Assembly (NCBI GenBank): GCA_946699065.1
Contig: CAMPDV010000078.1
Span: 1-64,000, forward strand
DNA length: 64,000 nucleotides
Direction of reading: 5' to 3'
Source of the DNA: Loxodes magnus
Lineage: Eukaryota > Ciliophora > Karyorelictea > Loxodida > Loxodidae
The position numbers and the translations under genes were made by a program. This document shows, in pieces, positions 23,009 through 35,454 of this stretch (the first letter of the stretch is position 1; each line of letters starts with the position of its first letter). Under the pieces are notes generated by a model. It was not told the origin of the DNA, did no database searches, and saw only the letters and a list, made by a program, of their open reading frames with translations.

Positions 23009-24325
23009 GAAAATTTTAATTTTGTTTTTTTGCTCAGCGTTTTCCACTATAGGGAATTTTTGGGACGGAATAAACTTGTGAGATTTGGGATAAAAAATTT
23101 TGAAAAAGGAATAAGAAAAGGTGTAAAAGGGGATAAAGGTTAGTGAGTGGTTGTTAAATAATTTTGAAAGTGAATTTTTTTGAAAGTGAAAATTTTTGAG
23201 AAGGGTATAAAAAGTCCATAATGAATTATTTTTAATATTTTTTGTATTTTTTTTGGAATTAGAGAAAAGTAAGAAAGATTTTTTGTTTGGTGGAAAGAGT
23301 ATAAAAGGGAAAAATTTTTTTAATTTTGGAAATGGAATAAAAATTAAAAATAAAAATTGTTTGTGAAAGGTAGTAAAAAGAATATGATATGGTGTTTTTG
23401 ATTTAAAAAATTGATTTTTTTGTGGAGTTAGAGAAAAGTATTTTTTTTTTTATAAAGTCAATTTTAAAAAAAAATTTGTTGTATGAATTTGTTAAGAGTA
23501 ATATGAAAAATGGTGTTAGGAAAAGTAAAAAAGTTTTGAAGATGTTTAAAATGTGAAAAATTTAATTTTGTTTTCTTGCTCAGCGTTTTCCACTATAGGG
23601 AATTTTTGGGACGGAATAAACTTGCGAGATTTGGGATAAAAGATTTCTAAATGAAATAAGGAAAGGTGAAAAGGGAATTAAGGGGAGTAAGTAATGTTAA
23701 AATTTTCGAAATGAAAATATTGTGTAAAGAAAGAATAAAATTTATAATAGAATTTTTGAAAAAAGTTATTTTTTTAAAGAGAAAAGCTATAAAAGTGGGG
23801 AAAATTTTGAATTTTGGAAATGGAATAAAAAAATTTCTAAAAATAGAAAGTTTGGAAACAGTAGTTAAAAAGCGAAATAGTAGTTGAAAAAGTAAAAATA
23901 GATTTTGAAGAGGTACAAAACGCGAAAATTTTAATTTTGTTTTTTTGCTCAGCGTTTTACACTATAGGGAAATTTTCGGACGGAACAAAATTTTTTTTTG
24001 GAATTTTAAAAGAAGGAAAAATTTTTTAGATTTTTAGTAATCAATTTTTTTTTAATTTAATAATTTTTTTTATACTATGAATTGGAAAAATTCAAAAAGT
24101 AAAGATAATTAATTATTAATTAAATTTTTTTAATCTAATTTAAATAAAATACATTTTTATAATTTGAGTGGAGGTGAGTCTAAGAAAGTTATAATCTATA
24201 TCAGTTAATTTTTGTTTAACTGATAAAATCGATTTAAGATGTAAAAATTTAATTTTTGTTTTTCGCTCTGAATTTTAAAATATAGAAGATTTTTCGGACG
24301 GAACAAAAATTTTAGAAATTTTGAA
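23009..24325 (+). repeat. Four diverged repeat units sharing a conserved ~75-bp core
   Basis: Cores begin near 23009, 23553, 23921 and 24241. Each has AAAATTTTAATTTTG, then TTGCTCAGCGTTTTCCACTA, TAGGGAATTTTTGGGACGGA and ATAAACTTG. Cores 1 and 2 are almost identical; core 3 is close; core 4 keeps only CGCTCTGAATTTT, ATAGAAG and TTTTTCGGACGGAACAAAA. Core spacings are about 546, 369 and 318 bp. The intervals are purine-rich (GGAAATGGAATAAAA recurs). The high conservation of the core against its spacers suggests a functional element or recent duplication. The standard-code ORF at 23666-23887 lies in a spacer and is not convincing. Confidence 0.65.
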
Positions 24326-24329
24326 TCAA

Positions 24330-25600
24330 GTTTTTAAGTCTAAAGTTATTTTTATTAAAGTAAACCATTTAGAATTTTTTTAGATAATGCATAATATAGA
24401 GATTAGGAATATTAAAAAATATTTTTATAATTAAATTTTTGTTTTTTTATTTTAGATTTACTACAGGAACTTTTAAAGATAGACTAATATTTTAATAATT
24501 AAAAAAATATAATTTAATTTAATTTTTTCACTCTAAGATTTTAATAAAAATATTTGCTTATTATACTGATGCTATTAAGAATTTTTTTTAATAATAATCA
24601 ATTAATTTAGTTTTTTATATTTAATACTGATAAAGATGATAAATATCTCATTAAGAAATATTAAAAAATAATAAATATTTTAATGTTCATTTAAGAATTA
24701 AAAATTGCTAAAAACAAATTAAAAATCAGAAAATATATTTTCTTCTAAATATAATTTAATTGCAAATATTAAATTATAAAATGAGAAAAAAATTTAATAG
24801 CAAAAAAAATTAAAATTTTTTAGACTATATCATATGAATCTTTATTCATACACCAATAAAAACTTAAAAACTTTAAATTTTTTATAATGAAAGAAAACAA
24901 TTTTTTTAGCAGAAGATATGAAAAATTTTAATAAATATATTTGTTTATTCTAGAAAAAAACTAAATATATTAAGCTAAAATTTATTATTAGTAATGCATT
25001 GCTTTCACAACAATTATTTTTAAATCTAAGTTTAGTGTTTAATAATATTAACTGTAATATTTAAAATTAAATTATAGTTAACTTAAATATTTTTATTTTC
25101 AAACCAAACAATTTTAGAAGTTAATTCTAAATAATTAAATATTAACTAATATTACTATAAAAAATTACATTAAATCTATAAAACTAAAATTTTTTAATAT
25201 TGCTAATCTTTTAAAAATGTATAAAATATTGCAGAAATTTAATCTGATAACATAATAAAAGATACTAATAATTTTAAATTAAAATAAATATTTTTATTAA
25301 ATAAAATAAATTTATATAATTATGATACAAATTTTAAAAATACAATAGAATAAGTTAATTTAGCATCAGAATAAATCATTTTATAAGATAAATATAAAAA
25401 TTAAGAACGAAAAAACATATGAGGCTAAAACTATAGAATAATCTAACTGCTCTGCATTTTAATTTAATTATTATAAAAGAAAAAATAAAAAGATAGAATT
25501 ACATAGTAAAAACTGATGAAGATACTATTAAATACTATTTGAAGGCTTAATTACTAAATTGTTGTCTTTTAAAATATTTTAATTAAGCTAAACATTAAAA
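24330..25600. other. AT-rich stretch, nothing seen
   Basis: No gene, RNA or clear repeat is supported. Confidence 0.4.
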
Positions 25601-25602
25601 TA

Positions 25603-25675
25603 AAAGAACATAAATAAATAATAAATAAATTTGATTATAGAGCGCGTAGAACCTCATTTATGTGCAGCTCTTTAT
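25603..25675 (-). mobile_element. 5'-truncated copy of the SINE 3' end
   Basis: Short TAAA repeats, then TTTGATTATAGAGCGCGTAG and TGTGCAGCTCTTTA, match 19675-19720 apart from a few changes that weaken the inner stem. Nothing of the 5S-like head or minisatellite follows. Truncation from the 5' side is expected of an element copied by target-primed reverse transcription. Confidence 0.6.
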
Positions 25676-25679
25676 AATA

Positions 25680-26160
25680 AAAAAGAAAAATAAATTATAA
25701 ATTATAAATAACTAAGCTATTTTAATTTTTTTCATATTAAATTAAAAAAATTAAATCCTCCATCAACAGTAATTTTAAAATAAATAAATTGTAAATAAAA
25801 ACATCTTTAAAAAAATATCAAATAATTAAAAAAGATAAATAAAAATAACTTAATAAAAAACAAAAAATTATTAAAATTTAAGAATCCAGATATATTTAGT
25901 TAAAAGCTTAATGCAAAATTAAAAGATTAATAATTAATAAAAAAGCTATATTTAATAAATAAATAAAAGATGCATACAAAGTAATGATTTTTTATTATAA
26001 TAGCTTAAATTATAAAAAATTAAATAAAAAATTGCAATCTAACATCTTATGAAAAAAATTTTATTTTTTATTGATTCTAAATTATTTGAATTTTTTTACA
26101 AAATAAAAAACAAAGGAATTTAATTCCTCGATATTTGAAAGATAATTATTAGATAATTTA
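25680..26160. other. AT-rich stretch, nothing seen
   Basis: No feature is supported. Confidence 0.4.
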
Positions 26161-26164
26161 CGAA

Positions 26165-26660
26165 ACTATAACATAACATAATTTATTAACGTAGTGTCAC
26201 CTTTATTTGGTTTGCCATTAATTAAAAAGTTTAAAGTTTAAAATTGTCTTAAGTGTTATTCTATTTCTAATCTTTTTCCGAATCTTCTTCTTAGAATATA
26301 TATTTTTAGAAATAAGCTTACAGTCAATTCCGCTAATTTATTAAATTTGGATTTTATCTGTTCAATTCTCAGATTGACTGGTTGGAAATTTATATTTTTT
26401 TTATTTATGTGCTAGACATTAGGTATGCCATTTTTCTTCAAGCTCTTATACGCTTCTTAAAAATTTAAAATTCTCCTATAACATAGCTTTGAGTTCTTAG
26501 AGTATGTTTTGCTAATCGTAATTTGATTGGGATGGATTCCGTTTAGAACAGACTTTTTGCAAGAAATGTTAAATTTTTCTATATATGATACTAATTAATA
26601 AGATATGAAATAGTTTCTTAAACCAAAAGAATAATTAAAATGATTTATAATAAATTTCTC
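26165..26660 (-). mobile_element. Degraded zinc-knuckle element E10
   Basis: The minus strand ends with CAAACCAAATAAAGGTGA, then TTAATAAATTATGTTATG, nearly the same 3' end as element E4 at 37213-37255. Upstream lie a coiled-coil-like piece (NYDQQNILQELKAMLQENF, VQELEEKWHTQ) and an acidic Gln/Asn tail (QEEDSEKDQKQNNTQDNF) resembling the E4 tail (EEASSEEDPNDSFTS). The zinc knuckle is not seen, so the copy is deleted or badly frameshifted. Confidence 0.45.
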
Positions 26661-27190
26661 TAAATATGAACTATAAAATCCTATAAAATTGTTTTGTATA
26701 AAGAAGTATAAATGTTTCATATTTATTTTATGTAAAGACTAGATAATAATGAAACCATAAGAAGTAATTAAAAAGTTTATATTAGTAAATTTCATACTAA
26801 ATTCATAAATTTTTCTAAGAGAAAAATCTTTAATAATAATTAAATAAACCTAAAAGTATAAAACTTATAAATAACTTTACTTTAATAACATTTTTATTGT
26901 ATGTAGTTTCCGATCTAATTCAAATACTTAAATTTATATAAATTTAAGTTTATTAATATAAATTTCTTTTTCTTATTTTACTTTTATGTATCATGCTTTC
27001 ATTATCACTCTCTTTTTATTCTACCTTCGGTTCTGTTTAATTTGATATACTTCTTTCAAATATTTAATTTATTTTCATAGTAAATTCTTATGAAGATCCA
27101 TTTCTAATTTTTATAAAAAATAAAATATAAATTTAATTAAATTTGATTTATGTTATTAGTCTTTCAAATTTTTACCTGGAAATTTTCAGA

Positions 27191-27415
27191 ATGATTTCAA
27201 AATAAGTTCAAATAGTAGAAGCATTTGAAGATATGCATAAACATGTTTTACTTTCACTCATATAGAGATCACTTTTCACAGAATAATACAGCAAATGTAA
27301 TTCATATTGAAAACTACAAGAATCAGTTCGCAACTTCAAGAATGAGATTATTTCTTTCCTATATTGCTTATTTATTATAGTTAATTTAAAAAAATTTCTA
27401 AGCTTCTTTTAGTTT
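27191..27415 (+). CDS. Small ORF of unknown function
   Basis: From the ATG at 27191 the frame reads MISKQVQIVEAFEDMHKHVL, then SLIQRSLFTEQYSKCNSYWK and LQESVRNFKNEIISFLYCLF. It has balanced composition and two in-frame reassigned codons. There is no family match and the end is not defined. Confidence 0.3.
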
Positions 27416-27419
27416 TTCT

Positions 27420-29035
27420 TGGATTATCTATGTAGTCTGCATGACTCTAAAGCGTAAAATAGTTTCTTAATAAAATGAAGCTAAAATGTTATGTTTAATA
27501 TAGTTCTGAATAGGAATATAAGTTAAAGTAATGAGTTGATATTAATAATTAATTTAATAGAGACAAAATAAATAAGATAAAACTAATAAATAAGAATTAA
27601 TTATATTAAGATTATAATTAAGCTATAAACATTTTTTATTTTCAAATTCTTATAGAATAGACTTTACAATATAAAGTGAATTAAGAAGCTTAGAATTTAT
27701 TAACTAAAGCTAAACATATGAACACAATCAATTATTAATTAAAGAAAATATAGATAATCTAATAAAAGTAAAATTCTCTGACTAGTAAAGTTTTAGATAA
27801 AGCATACTCTTTTATAAGAGTGCCTGCTAAATTGTTTGTGAAGTGTTTTAACTTATAAAGTTATAGCATACAGTGTGAAAAAGTAAATAAAATGAGTCTT
27901 TGAAGCAAATACAGAGAAATGTATATCATATTAATTTAAGATAAATATTTTGGTCAGATTTTATTTAAATTTCATTAGAATATTTAAAATTCTCTTTTTG
28001 AAGTTATATTTTCTATATTAAACTTCCTAAAATTAATTAAAATATGCCTTAATATCATAAGTTAATGAATAATAGCTTAAACAACTAATAAATTCAAATT
28101 AATATTGGAAATTAACTTACTAGTTTTGAAAAGAAATTAGTATATAATGATTTAAACATTTAAAAGAAAATTAAACAATACTTTAATTTTAATAAAATTT
28201 AGATTATTTTATGCATTTTCAAAATAATATATTAGAAGTTTAGCTATTGGAAAAATTTAAGCTGCTTGCAAATATCAAATTAAAAAACTACTGAAGGAGA
28301 TAAAAGTAAAGATATTTTAAAAGGAAATATTTAGAATGACACAAATAACTTAATAATTGAATAATAAAAAACATCATTATTAGTTAAATAATAATAAAGA
28401 AAAAATATTAAAAATATTAAAATTAAATATATTTAAAACAACTGAAGATATTGCATATCTTATTAAGGAAAAAATACACTAAATTAAATAAAAATTCATA
28501 AATATTAATATCTTTTATTCTGTTGATAAATCCTTAAAATATTATTTTATATATAAAATGTATTAGTGTTTTATAAGAAATCAAACTAAATGTTGGAAAA
28601 AATAATAAAATATAATTAGAGAAATTTAGGAAAACTTATTCTTTTAAATGATATTTTAAATAAATATTAAAATATTTTAATTAAATGTTAAGGTAAAGTA
28701 TGTAAAAAATTATATAACCTAGATTTAACTTTAAAAATATGTTAAGGATAACTAATGGAAAACCTAAAAAATTAAATTTTTCCATAAAAATGATTATAAA
28801 AACTACTTATAATTTAATTGACGCTATCAGTTTCTAAAAAATTATTTAAAAATATTAGTAAAAGAAAAATCATAAAGTGTAAATTAATAAATAATCAAAA
28901 AATATATTAATAAAATTTTAATTTTAAATTACTAATTTACAATCTAAATTATATCAATAAGGAATAAATTCCTTCTTATTTTTAGTTTAAATATATTCCT
29001 TTCTATTAAAAATAATATAAAAATATTTCATAAGA
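27420..29035. other. AT-rich stretch, nothing seen
   Basis: No supported feature. Confidence 0.4.
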
Positions 29036-29040
29036 AGCTA

Positions 29041-29230
29041 ATGACAAGGAGACTTGAGATTCTAGAAATGGAGAAAGCAAAAAAGGAAGAAGCTAAAGAT
29101 GAATAGAAAGAAGAACTAATTAAAGAAAAATGATGATATGTAAACAAGATTAAAAATCAATTTAAAAACATTTACTAACGTCTATAATTGAAAGAAGCAA
29201 TTCTTGCAATTAAAGACGTCAAAAAACTCT
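29041..29230 (+). CDS. Short Glu/Lys-rich ORF containing a long hairpin
   Basis: The frame from the ATG at 29041 gives MTRRLEILEMEKAKKEEAKD and continues through YQRLQLKEAILAIKDVKKLF. It is highly charged and helical, resembling the coiled coils of the zinc-knuckle proteins. It may be a fragment of one or a small independent gene. A near-perfect hairpin lies inside (29178-29219). Confidence 0.3.
29178..29219. other. 19-bp hairpin with GCAA tetraloop
   Basis: Left arm 29178-29196, loop GCAA 29197-29200, right arm 29201-29219, with only two mismatches in 19 pairs. It is more GC-rich at the tips than the surroundings. It could be a small-RNA precursor or the 3' hairpin of a decayed element. Confidence 0.6.
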
Positions 29231-30790
29231 TTTAGTTTAAATTTAAATTTAAAAATAATATAAACTTATTTTTCTAAACATTTCAGACAAAATTAATTAT
29301 AAAAATCTCTTTTATAATTAATTAAAACTCTATTAAGTTGATAAAATTTAATTTATACTTTTATCGAAGAGATGTTCTTTCTAATTATATTATAGCAAGT
29401 GGTTCATTTATTATATTTTCAAATATATATAGAAATTAAAAAAATAAATTAGACTAGAATTTTAAATTTTTGTATTATAAGAAATGTATTTTATATATAG
29501 TAAATGTATACAAGAAATGATATAGTAAATAAAGAAATTAATAAATAATTTTATTTTTAAGCATCATTAATGGACTCTTTATATCTATTATACAAATATT
29601 TAATTTCTTATTATATTCTAAATAATATATTTTTCTGTTTTATATCTTTATATAATAGTTTTAATTTATTTTTCATAAAATTTTAGCTTAGCAAAATCTC
29701 TATAAGTTAAAAGATATTTGTATTTCAAATTTAAAATATTTTTTATTGTAAAATTATCAAAAATGTACTAACAATTGTCATATTATTTTAAGCTATAATA
29801 AGAATAAAATAAAGTATTAAATTATGTTAGGATAGCATTTAGAAAATATAGTTATATTTATTAAATATATTAAATAACTTAAAAAAATAATTTAATTTTC
29901 TTTATTTTTAAACATTTTAAGCATAGTAAAGCTTTAAATAATTTTAAATTATATATAGAAATAAATAATACTATTTTAATAAAAATTATAAATCAAATAG
30001 TTAAATTAAATTAATATAACTTTCAAATTTAATTTAAGATTATTTTTATTGCTTATTATTATTATTTTTTATATTTATTTATTTATAGTTTTTATTATTA
30101 GATTCTAAATATTTTTAATAATATAATTTATTATTTAGAATTTATTTATTTCAATACATTTGTTTTAGTTATAATTTTGTGATTAAATTATGAATTTTTA
30201 ATGTTTATCATATTCTTTTAGAATAAAAGTTATATTATAAATTGTTAAATTCTTATCATAATAACTTATTTATTATTCAATCCTAATTAATTTTCTTAAA
30301 ATTTAGATTCAATTAATTTAATTCTAGCAAATATCTTTCAATAAACTAAGTTTTTTCACTAATAAATATATTTTAATATATTGTTTCTATAGTTTTAAAT
30401 TATGTATTTTCAAATAGTTATATTCTATTAAAAAATTGCGCCGAAGTTTTATAAAGTTCGAAAAGGTTATTTTATTGCTAATTTTTCACTTGCATTTCTT
30501 TTTTTATTCTAGATAAATTTTACTAAATCTTTATTACTAAAATATCAGATCTACTTTTTTTCTAAACTATATTATAGAGATTAAGTTTCAATGAAATAAT
30601 AGTAACTAAAAATAGTATTATTTTAATCTTTTATTAGTATTATCGAATCACTTTTTTACTTAAAAATCCAAAATTTGAGGGGAAAATAAATGTCTATGAT
30701 TTTAATGAAGAGAAATAACAATATTATATGAGGACATTTGATATCTAAAATTTTAGATAAAATAACATATTAATTGATGCTATTATAATT
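29230..30790. other. AT-rich stretch
   Basis: No supported gene. Near 30437 a short piece (TTGCGCCGAAGTTTTATAAA) faintly resembles the sequence after the knuckle in element E9, too weak to call. Confidence 0.35.
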
Positions 30791-30836
30791 ATATAAAATT
30801 ATTTCTCCGTTATTAGGGAATTTCATCCTGTCAGGA

Positions 30837-31721
30837 TTACATCGCTTTAAACTCCTCATTTTTCGCAAAAATGTTTGGGGCAACAGGAAGATTATACGTT
30901 CCCATTCGCGGGTTTTTTAATAGGTTTTCCGTCCTACATTTCTGTCAAATCTTGGTTATAACTTCATCTACTTCCTCTTATAAATACTTCATTCTTGTTG
31001 CAAAAGAATTTTTTCAACCTAATTTTTTCTGCTTGCTTTGTTATCAGAAATCCTGCTATTTCTATTGAAACTTCCGACTGTTCTATATAGGTGTTATTGG
31101 CTTTGTATCAAAAGCATCTCTTCCTGATCGGAATTAGTCTCATTCGAGGTTAAGCTTAGTATTCGACAACCATTGGGTTAAATCCATTATTCAGCTATTC
31201 CATTCTTGATCTTTTAGGATTTGAATTTTCTATTCTTATTTCCCTACTTAATCCCTCGACTAAGTTTTGTTCTTATCTTTGTGGTGTTGGATGCTGAAGA
31301 ACACATCTATTGAGAGCTCATATTTGTCTATACAATCCCCGTCCATTTAATTATTTTCTTCTACCTTGAAAATTAGTTTTTTCGTTCAAGTTCTTCAACT
31401 TTAAACCTCTTCATGGATGTTCACCGCATTCAATGCAAACTACGCTACATCAACTTGCTCGTAATTGAAGCATAATGATCTTAACTTGTCATGCAATAAC
31501 ATTTTCTGTTTTTTTCGAGGTATCTTTTCCGTGTTAAGAGTTTGTGGAATATTTTGTCATTTAGCCCGCTTTGGAAGTTGTTAGGTCTTTTATTATTTTT
31601 TTGGCTGATCAAAAAGTTGATTAAAATTAAATTAAAGACTTGAAGTTATAAGAAGTGGCATCTCGCTTCCTCTCCTCCTTTTTGTCTTTGGAAGAGGTGG
31701 TAAAGAAGCCCTATTGGATGT
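30837..31721 (-). CDS. E2: 295-codon basic protein, probable relative of the zinc-knuckle family
   Basis: One frame is open and protein-like for 885 bases on the minus strand, ending TAA-TCC-TGA. It begins ASLPPLPKTKRRRGSEM, resembling the KKDFLPPPQNMRKPKG head of E8. It continues QPKKQQKTQQLPKRAKWQ, RKKQKMLLHDKLRSLCFNYE, KDQEWNSWIMDLTQWL and EEVDEVITKIWQKCRTENLL. TGA codes Trp repeatedly. GC content is clearly higher than the surroundings, as in other coding stretches here. No zinc knuckle is seen in this frame. No in-frame ATG precedes the basic head, so the start may be lost. A small hairpin ATCCTG/CAGGAT lies at the 3' end. A 10-bp match, TTATAATTAT, in both flanks is a weak target-duplication candidate. 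Confidence 0.55.
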
Positions 31722-32061
31722 TTATTCTTGTTTGGCTACATATAAATTATGTAATTTATAATTATCAAGCTAGAAGAAACTTAAAACTCAATAAAGTTAA
31801 TAACTTAAAACTAATTAATTATTAGATTAAAACTCTTTAAATAAAATTAGTTTTAAAAAAAGCTTACCAAGTTTTATAACTTTTAAGAAAGCATCATAAA
31901 CGTTTTTGTATTCTAAGTTTTTAAATCTAAATTTTATTTTTCAATTTAAATTATTAAATTAAAAATTTTAAAGTTAATAATCTTAATGAAATTAAGCTTT
32001 TAATATTGCTTCAATAAAGGCTTATAATTAGTGTTAGAATATTCAATTTAAGATTGATAGT

Positions 32062-33918
32062 TTAATTAAAAATGCTTTTAAAGTTTCTATCTAATAGAGG
32101 ACAAAAATTCAATCTCTATAGACATATTTCACATTTCAAATGACGTGGATCATCATGCAAAGCAACTTTCAATATTTATGAGAAAGATGTAAAACATATA
32201 GGACATCCTGTCTCATCTTCCATTTGCTACCATATTTTTTCTTTTTCTTGGTTGAAGATTCCTACTATTAAAATAGCTTTTTCTATATTATTCTATATTT
32301 CATCTTATATTTCTTCCTGTTTTTCTTCACTTTCTTTTATTTACTTTTGCTGTATATCCTGATTTTGTTCTTATAGTTTATCCTAATTACATTATTATAA
32401 GACTTATTTATTTTTTAACTGATTTTCTTTCATTTTTCCAATTCATATCGTAACTGTTAAGCTTAGGAAGTCTTTCCTTGAAAGCCTCATATACTGCACT
32501 ATCTTAAGAAGCTGTTCTTTCAATTATAAGTAAAATAAATTTTACTCCTAAAGGTAGTGAAAGATTTTCTTCTTTACAAACATCTAATATCTCTTTGAGA
32601 GCTCAAGCACTTTCTTCACTTTTGCTAGACTTAAAATAATAATTTTCCATTCTTTGCTATTTTAGGATGTATGAATTTGATTTGAAAAGTGAGAACTTAA
32701 GGTTTGATAAACATTTGACATTTATTTAGTTTGCTTTACTTTTCCTATTCAGTTTATTGAGCACTAAGAACGTTTTAAATATTTTAGCGTATTCTCTAAT
32801 CTAAAAGAGGCGTAGAAGCATTTGATTATACTAAAATAAGGATAATTTCTCCTATTAAAGCAGCATGTCTATTAAGTTTAATAGCTCCTAGAATAAATTC
32901 TGCAACTCCTGCATCACTTAAGGAGTTTTTCACACTTGGACAGATGGCTAAATATAGAGTAGAATTCCCTTCAAATCTTTACAATTTTCCCTTACTAAAG
33001 ATAAATTCTTACTTGTGATATATAAGCTAGTCATTCCTCTAAGTCTCTAAAAGGCTGTTCTGAAACAATCTAATACAAAACTACAACTTCTTAGCGTATT
33101 TTGCACTGAATTTTCTGCTTTTTTTTGTAAATATTCAATCAGTTAGTCTCTTTCTAATATGCCTTCCACTTCAAGACTTGGAATATTTCTAGCAATTCTT
33201 TCCCAAATCATTCTTAGGCTTTATAATCCATCAAATGTTATATTTTATTGAAGAGAAAAATAAACCATAAAAAAAGCCATAAGTTGTTTATTTAAGAACG
33301 TTTTACTATTTCAGAATCTCCCATATTATAAAGCATGAAGTTAAAGTCACTAGAATGAAGAGAGTTTATATAATCTTTATATTTTATAGCTGCTTCAAGA
33401 GTCATCTCTCTTCATCATCAGTTCTTCTAATAGCTATATTCCTTATAGTTTCTACTAAAAGTTTATCAAGTCAGATACTTTCACTGATTATTCTCTTAGA
33501 ATTTCTTATACAGTGTTATCATAGCCCGTATATAAGTTAAATATTTGTCTTCCCCTAATCTATTATAAACCACTAGAACACTATGAATACATGCTAGATA
33601 AGGCAAAACATTTCAAGAAAATTTTTTTCCTCTCTGATATTATCAATCTATTCTATGCGTCAGGTTCTAGATGTACGAAAGATGATATTAATCAGTTTTC
33701 GTTCTCTGGAAATTTCTCTCTCCAAAATACATTATCTATTATTCTGCAGGTAATAATCCTAGAACACCTCCTAATTTCATCCATTATTTGTTCTACATAA
33801 AAAACAGGTACAATGTCCGTTTGTAATGATACATCTATTTCTGGTAATTAAAAACGAACACAAGATATTCATCAGCTTCAGTTTTACCATAATAGGCTTT
33901 AAAAGTATCATTAAGCAT
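32062..33918 (-). CDS. Helical-repeat (ARM-like) protein with C-terminal RING-type zinc finger
   Basis: Reading the minus strand, about 500 residues of helical, repeat-like sequence precede a zinc finger. Examples are EVDVSLQTD-like VFYVEQIMDEIRRCSRIITC, NVFWREKFPENENW, RMIWERIARNIPSLEVEG, CPSVKNSLSDAGVAEFILGA and LSLPLGVKFILLIIERTASQ. The finger is GCPICFTSF, then LHDDPRHLKCEICLQRL and NFCPLL: C-x2-C, His, C-x2-C and a final C-P, a RING variant. A Gln/Glu coil (QQKQIKESEEKQEE) links the two parts. ARM or HEAT repeats plus RING suggest a ubiquitin ligase that binds partners through the helical repeats. Frame slips occur near 32395, 32690, 32960 and 33850. The start at 33918 is a guess; protein-like sequence extends to about 34160. 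The end is a TAA at 32062, or later if TAA is Gln. Confidence 0.55.
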
Positions 33919-34169
33919 TTAAAATACTACATTTTGTCTCAATCAATTTTATTTCTCAGCCAGCCCACTACTTTGGAGATGCTATCTAATAACTCATTAT
34001 AGGAGACAGGCAATATTAATAAGATATTTAAAGTACAGAAATTTTTAGCTAAATGGCAATAAAAAATGTTAATAAATTTATAATATAAGAAAGATATTAT
34101 AAAAATAATAAGAATATGTGATATTAAGACAGAAAATTTATTTAAGAAATTAAAAAGAAGCACTGATAA

Positions 34170-34775
34170 AATAAGGTCTGCAATGATAGCAAATGAAAAT
34201 AAGAAACAAAAAAAATTTGTAGATGATTATAAATTAAAAGAAGACTAATGGTAGATTGAAGAGTATATTAAGGGAAATCGATTTGATAATACATGGATGT
34301 ACGATATAAAGAGTGTAAATTGAGGGAAGAGATAAGACATTTAACTTAGAAAAACATTATCATTAAATTGAAATTAAAAGATAAAATTTGGAAATAAACG
34401 AAAAAAAAATTTTAAATATTTAAATATTAAAAGTAATTGAAAGATATATTTTAAAACAAAAATAGAAAAAAAATTAAAGAATAAATTAAATGTCAAACTA
34501 CTGTTCGAAATAAATAAGTAAAAGGTAAAATAAAATTTATAAATAAAGAATCAAATCTAAAATTAAATATTATTTTTAAAATAAGCAAATAAAAATAAGT
34601 TTGAAGTGTAAAATAAATTAGAAATTTAATATACGAAAAATTTATGAAATGAATAAGGAAAATTGATAAAAGCGGAATCTTATTATTAATATAATAAAAA
34701 GAGTAAAATAAATGTAAAAGAAAGTAAATATGAGAAATTTAATATAATGTTGGAAAAAGCAGCAAAAAGGATGAA
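34170..34775. other. AT-rich stretch, nothing seen
   Basis: Purine-rich and very AT-rich. No supported feature. Confidence 0.35.
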
Positions 34776-34779
34776 AATA

Positions 34780-35240
34780 GTATTTGGTTTTTAGGTTATT
34801 GCTTTTAGTTTTTTGGTTTCTTGCTTTTAATTTTTGGTTTATTGTCTTTTAATTTTTGGCTTCTTGTTCTTTTTTTTTGGTTTCAAGTTTTTGGTTTTTG
34901 GTTCTTGTCTTTTGTTTTAATATTTTTTGTTTTTTTGTTTTTTTGTTTCTAGCTTTAATTTTTAGTTTTTAGTTTCTTGTTCCTGGTTTTTGGCTTTTTT
35001 ATTTTATTTTTTGGTTTCTTGTTTTTAACTTTTTCTTTTAGTTTTAGTTTCTTTTTTTTGTTTTTGCATTTCGGTTTCTTTTTTGGTTTCTTTTTTTGTT
35101 TTTTATGCCTTTTAGTTTTTGGTTTCTTTTTTGTGGTTTCTTCCTTTTTTTGTTTTTTTGTTTTTATGCTTTTTGGTTTTAGGTTTCTTTTTTTTAAGTT
35201 TTGTTTTTTGGTTTCTTGTTTTTTATTTTTTTCTTTTTGG
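34780..35240. repeat. T/G-rich degenerate minisatellite (TTTTTGGTTTCTTG-like)
   Basis: About 30 irregular units of TTTTTGG, TTTCTTG and TTTTAG over 460 bp, almost no A or C on the plus strand. The poly-Phe standard-code ORF at 34977-35276 is a by-product of this repeat and is not a gene. Confidence 0.75.
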
Positions 35241-35454
35241 CTTACAAAATTAAATTTTATTTTATTATTAAATTAAATTAAATAAAGATTTTTTTTTTTT
35301 TTCTTTTCATAATTAGTTTCTAAAACCCGGCTTAAATCTTCAATTTTAAATTTTAAAACTAAATTTATCAAAATTTACAAAAAATAAGATGATTGATGTT
35401 AACAGATACAAAAAATATTCTTTCACTATTTATTTAGAATAATATTAAATATTT

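Noticed and set aside
23666-23887. 73-residue standard-code ORF
   Set aside because: It lies in the spacer of the four-unit repeat, is Lys-rich by composition, and is not conserved in the other units.
30437-30470. Remnant of a zinc-knuckle element
   Set aside because: Only about 20 bases resemble E9 downstream of the knuckle; too short in AT-rich sequence.
34977-35276. 99-residue Phe-rich standard-code ORF
   Set aside because: It is the translation of a T/G-rich degenerate minisatellite; all frames are open and repetitive.
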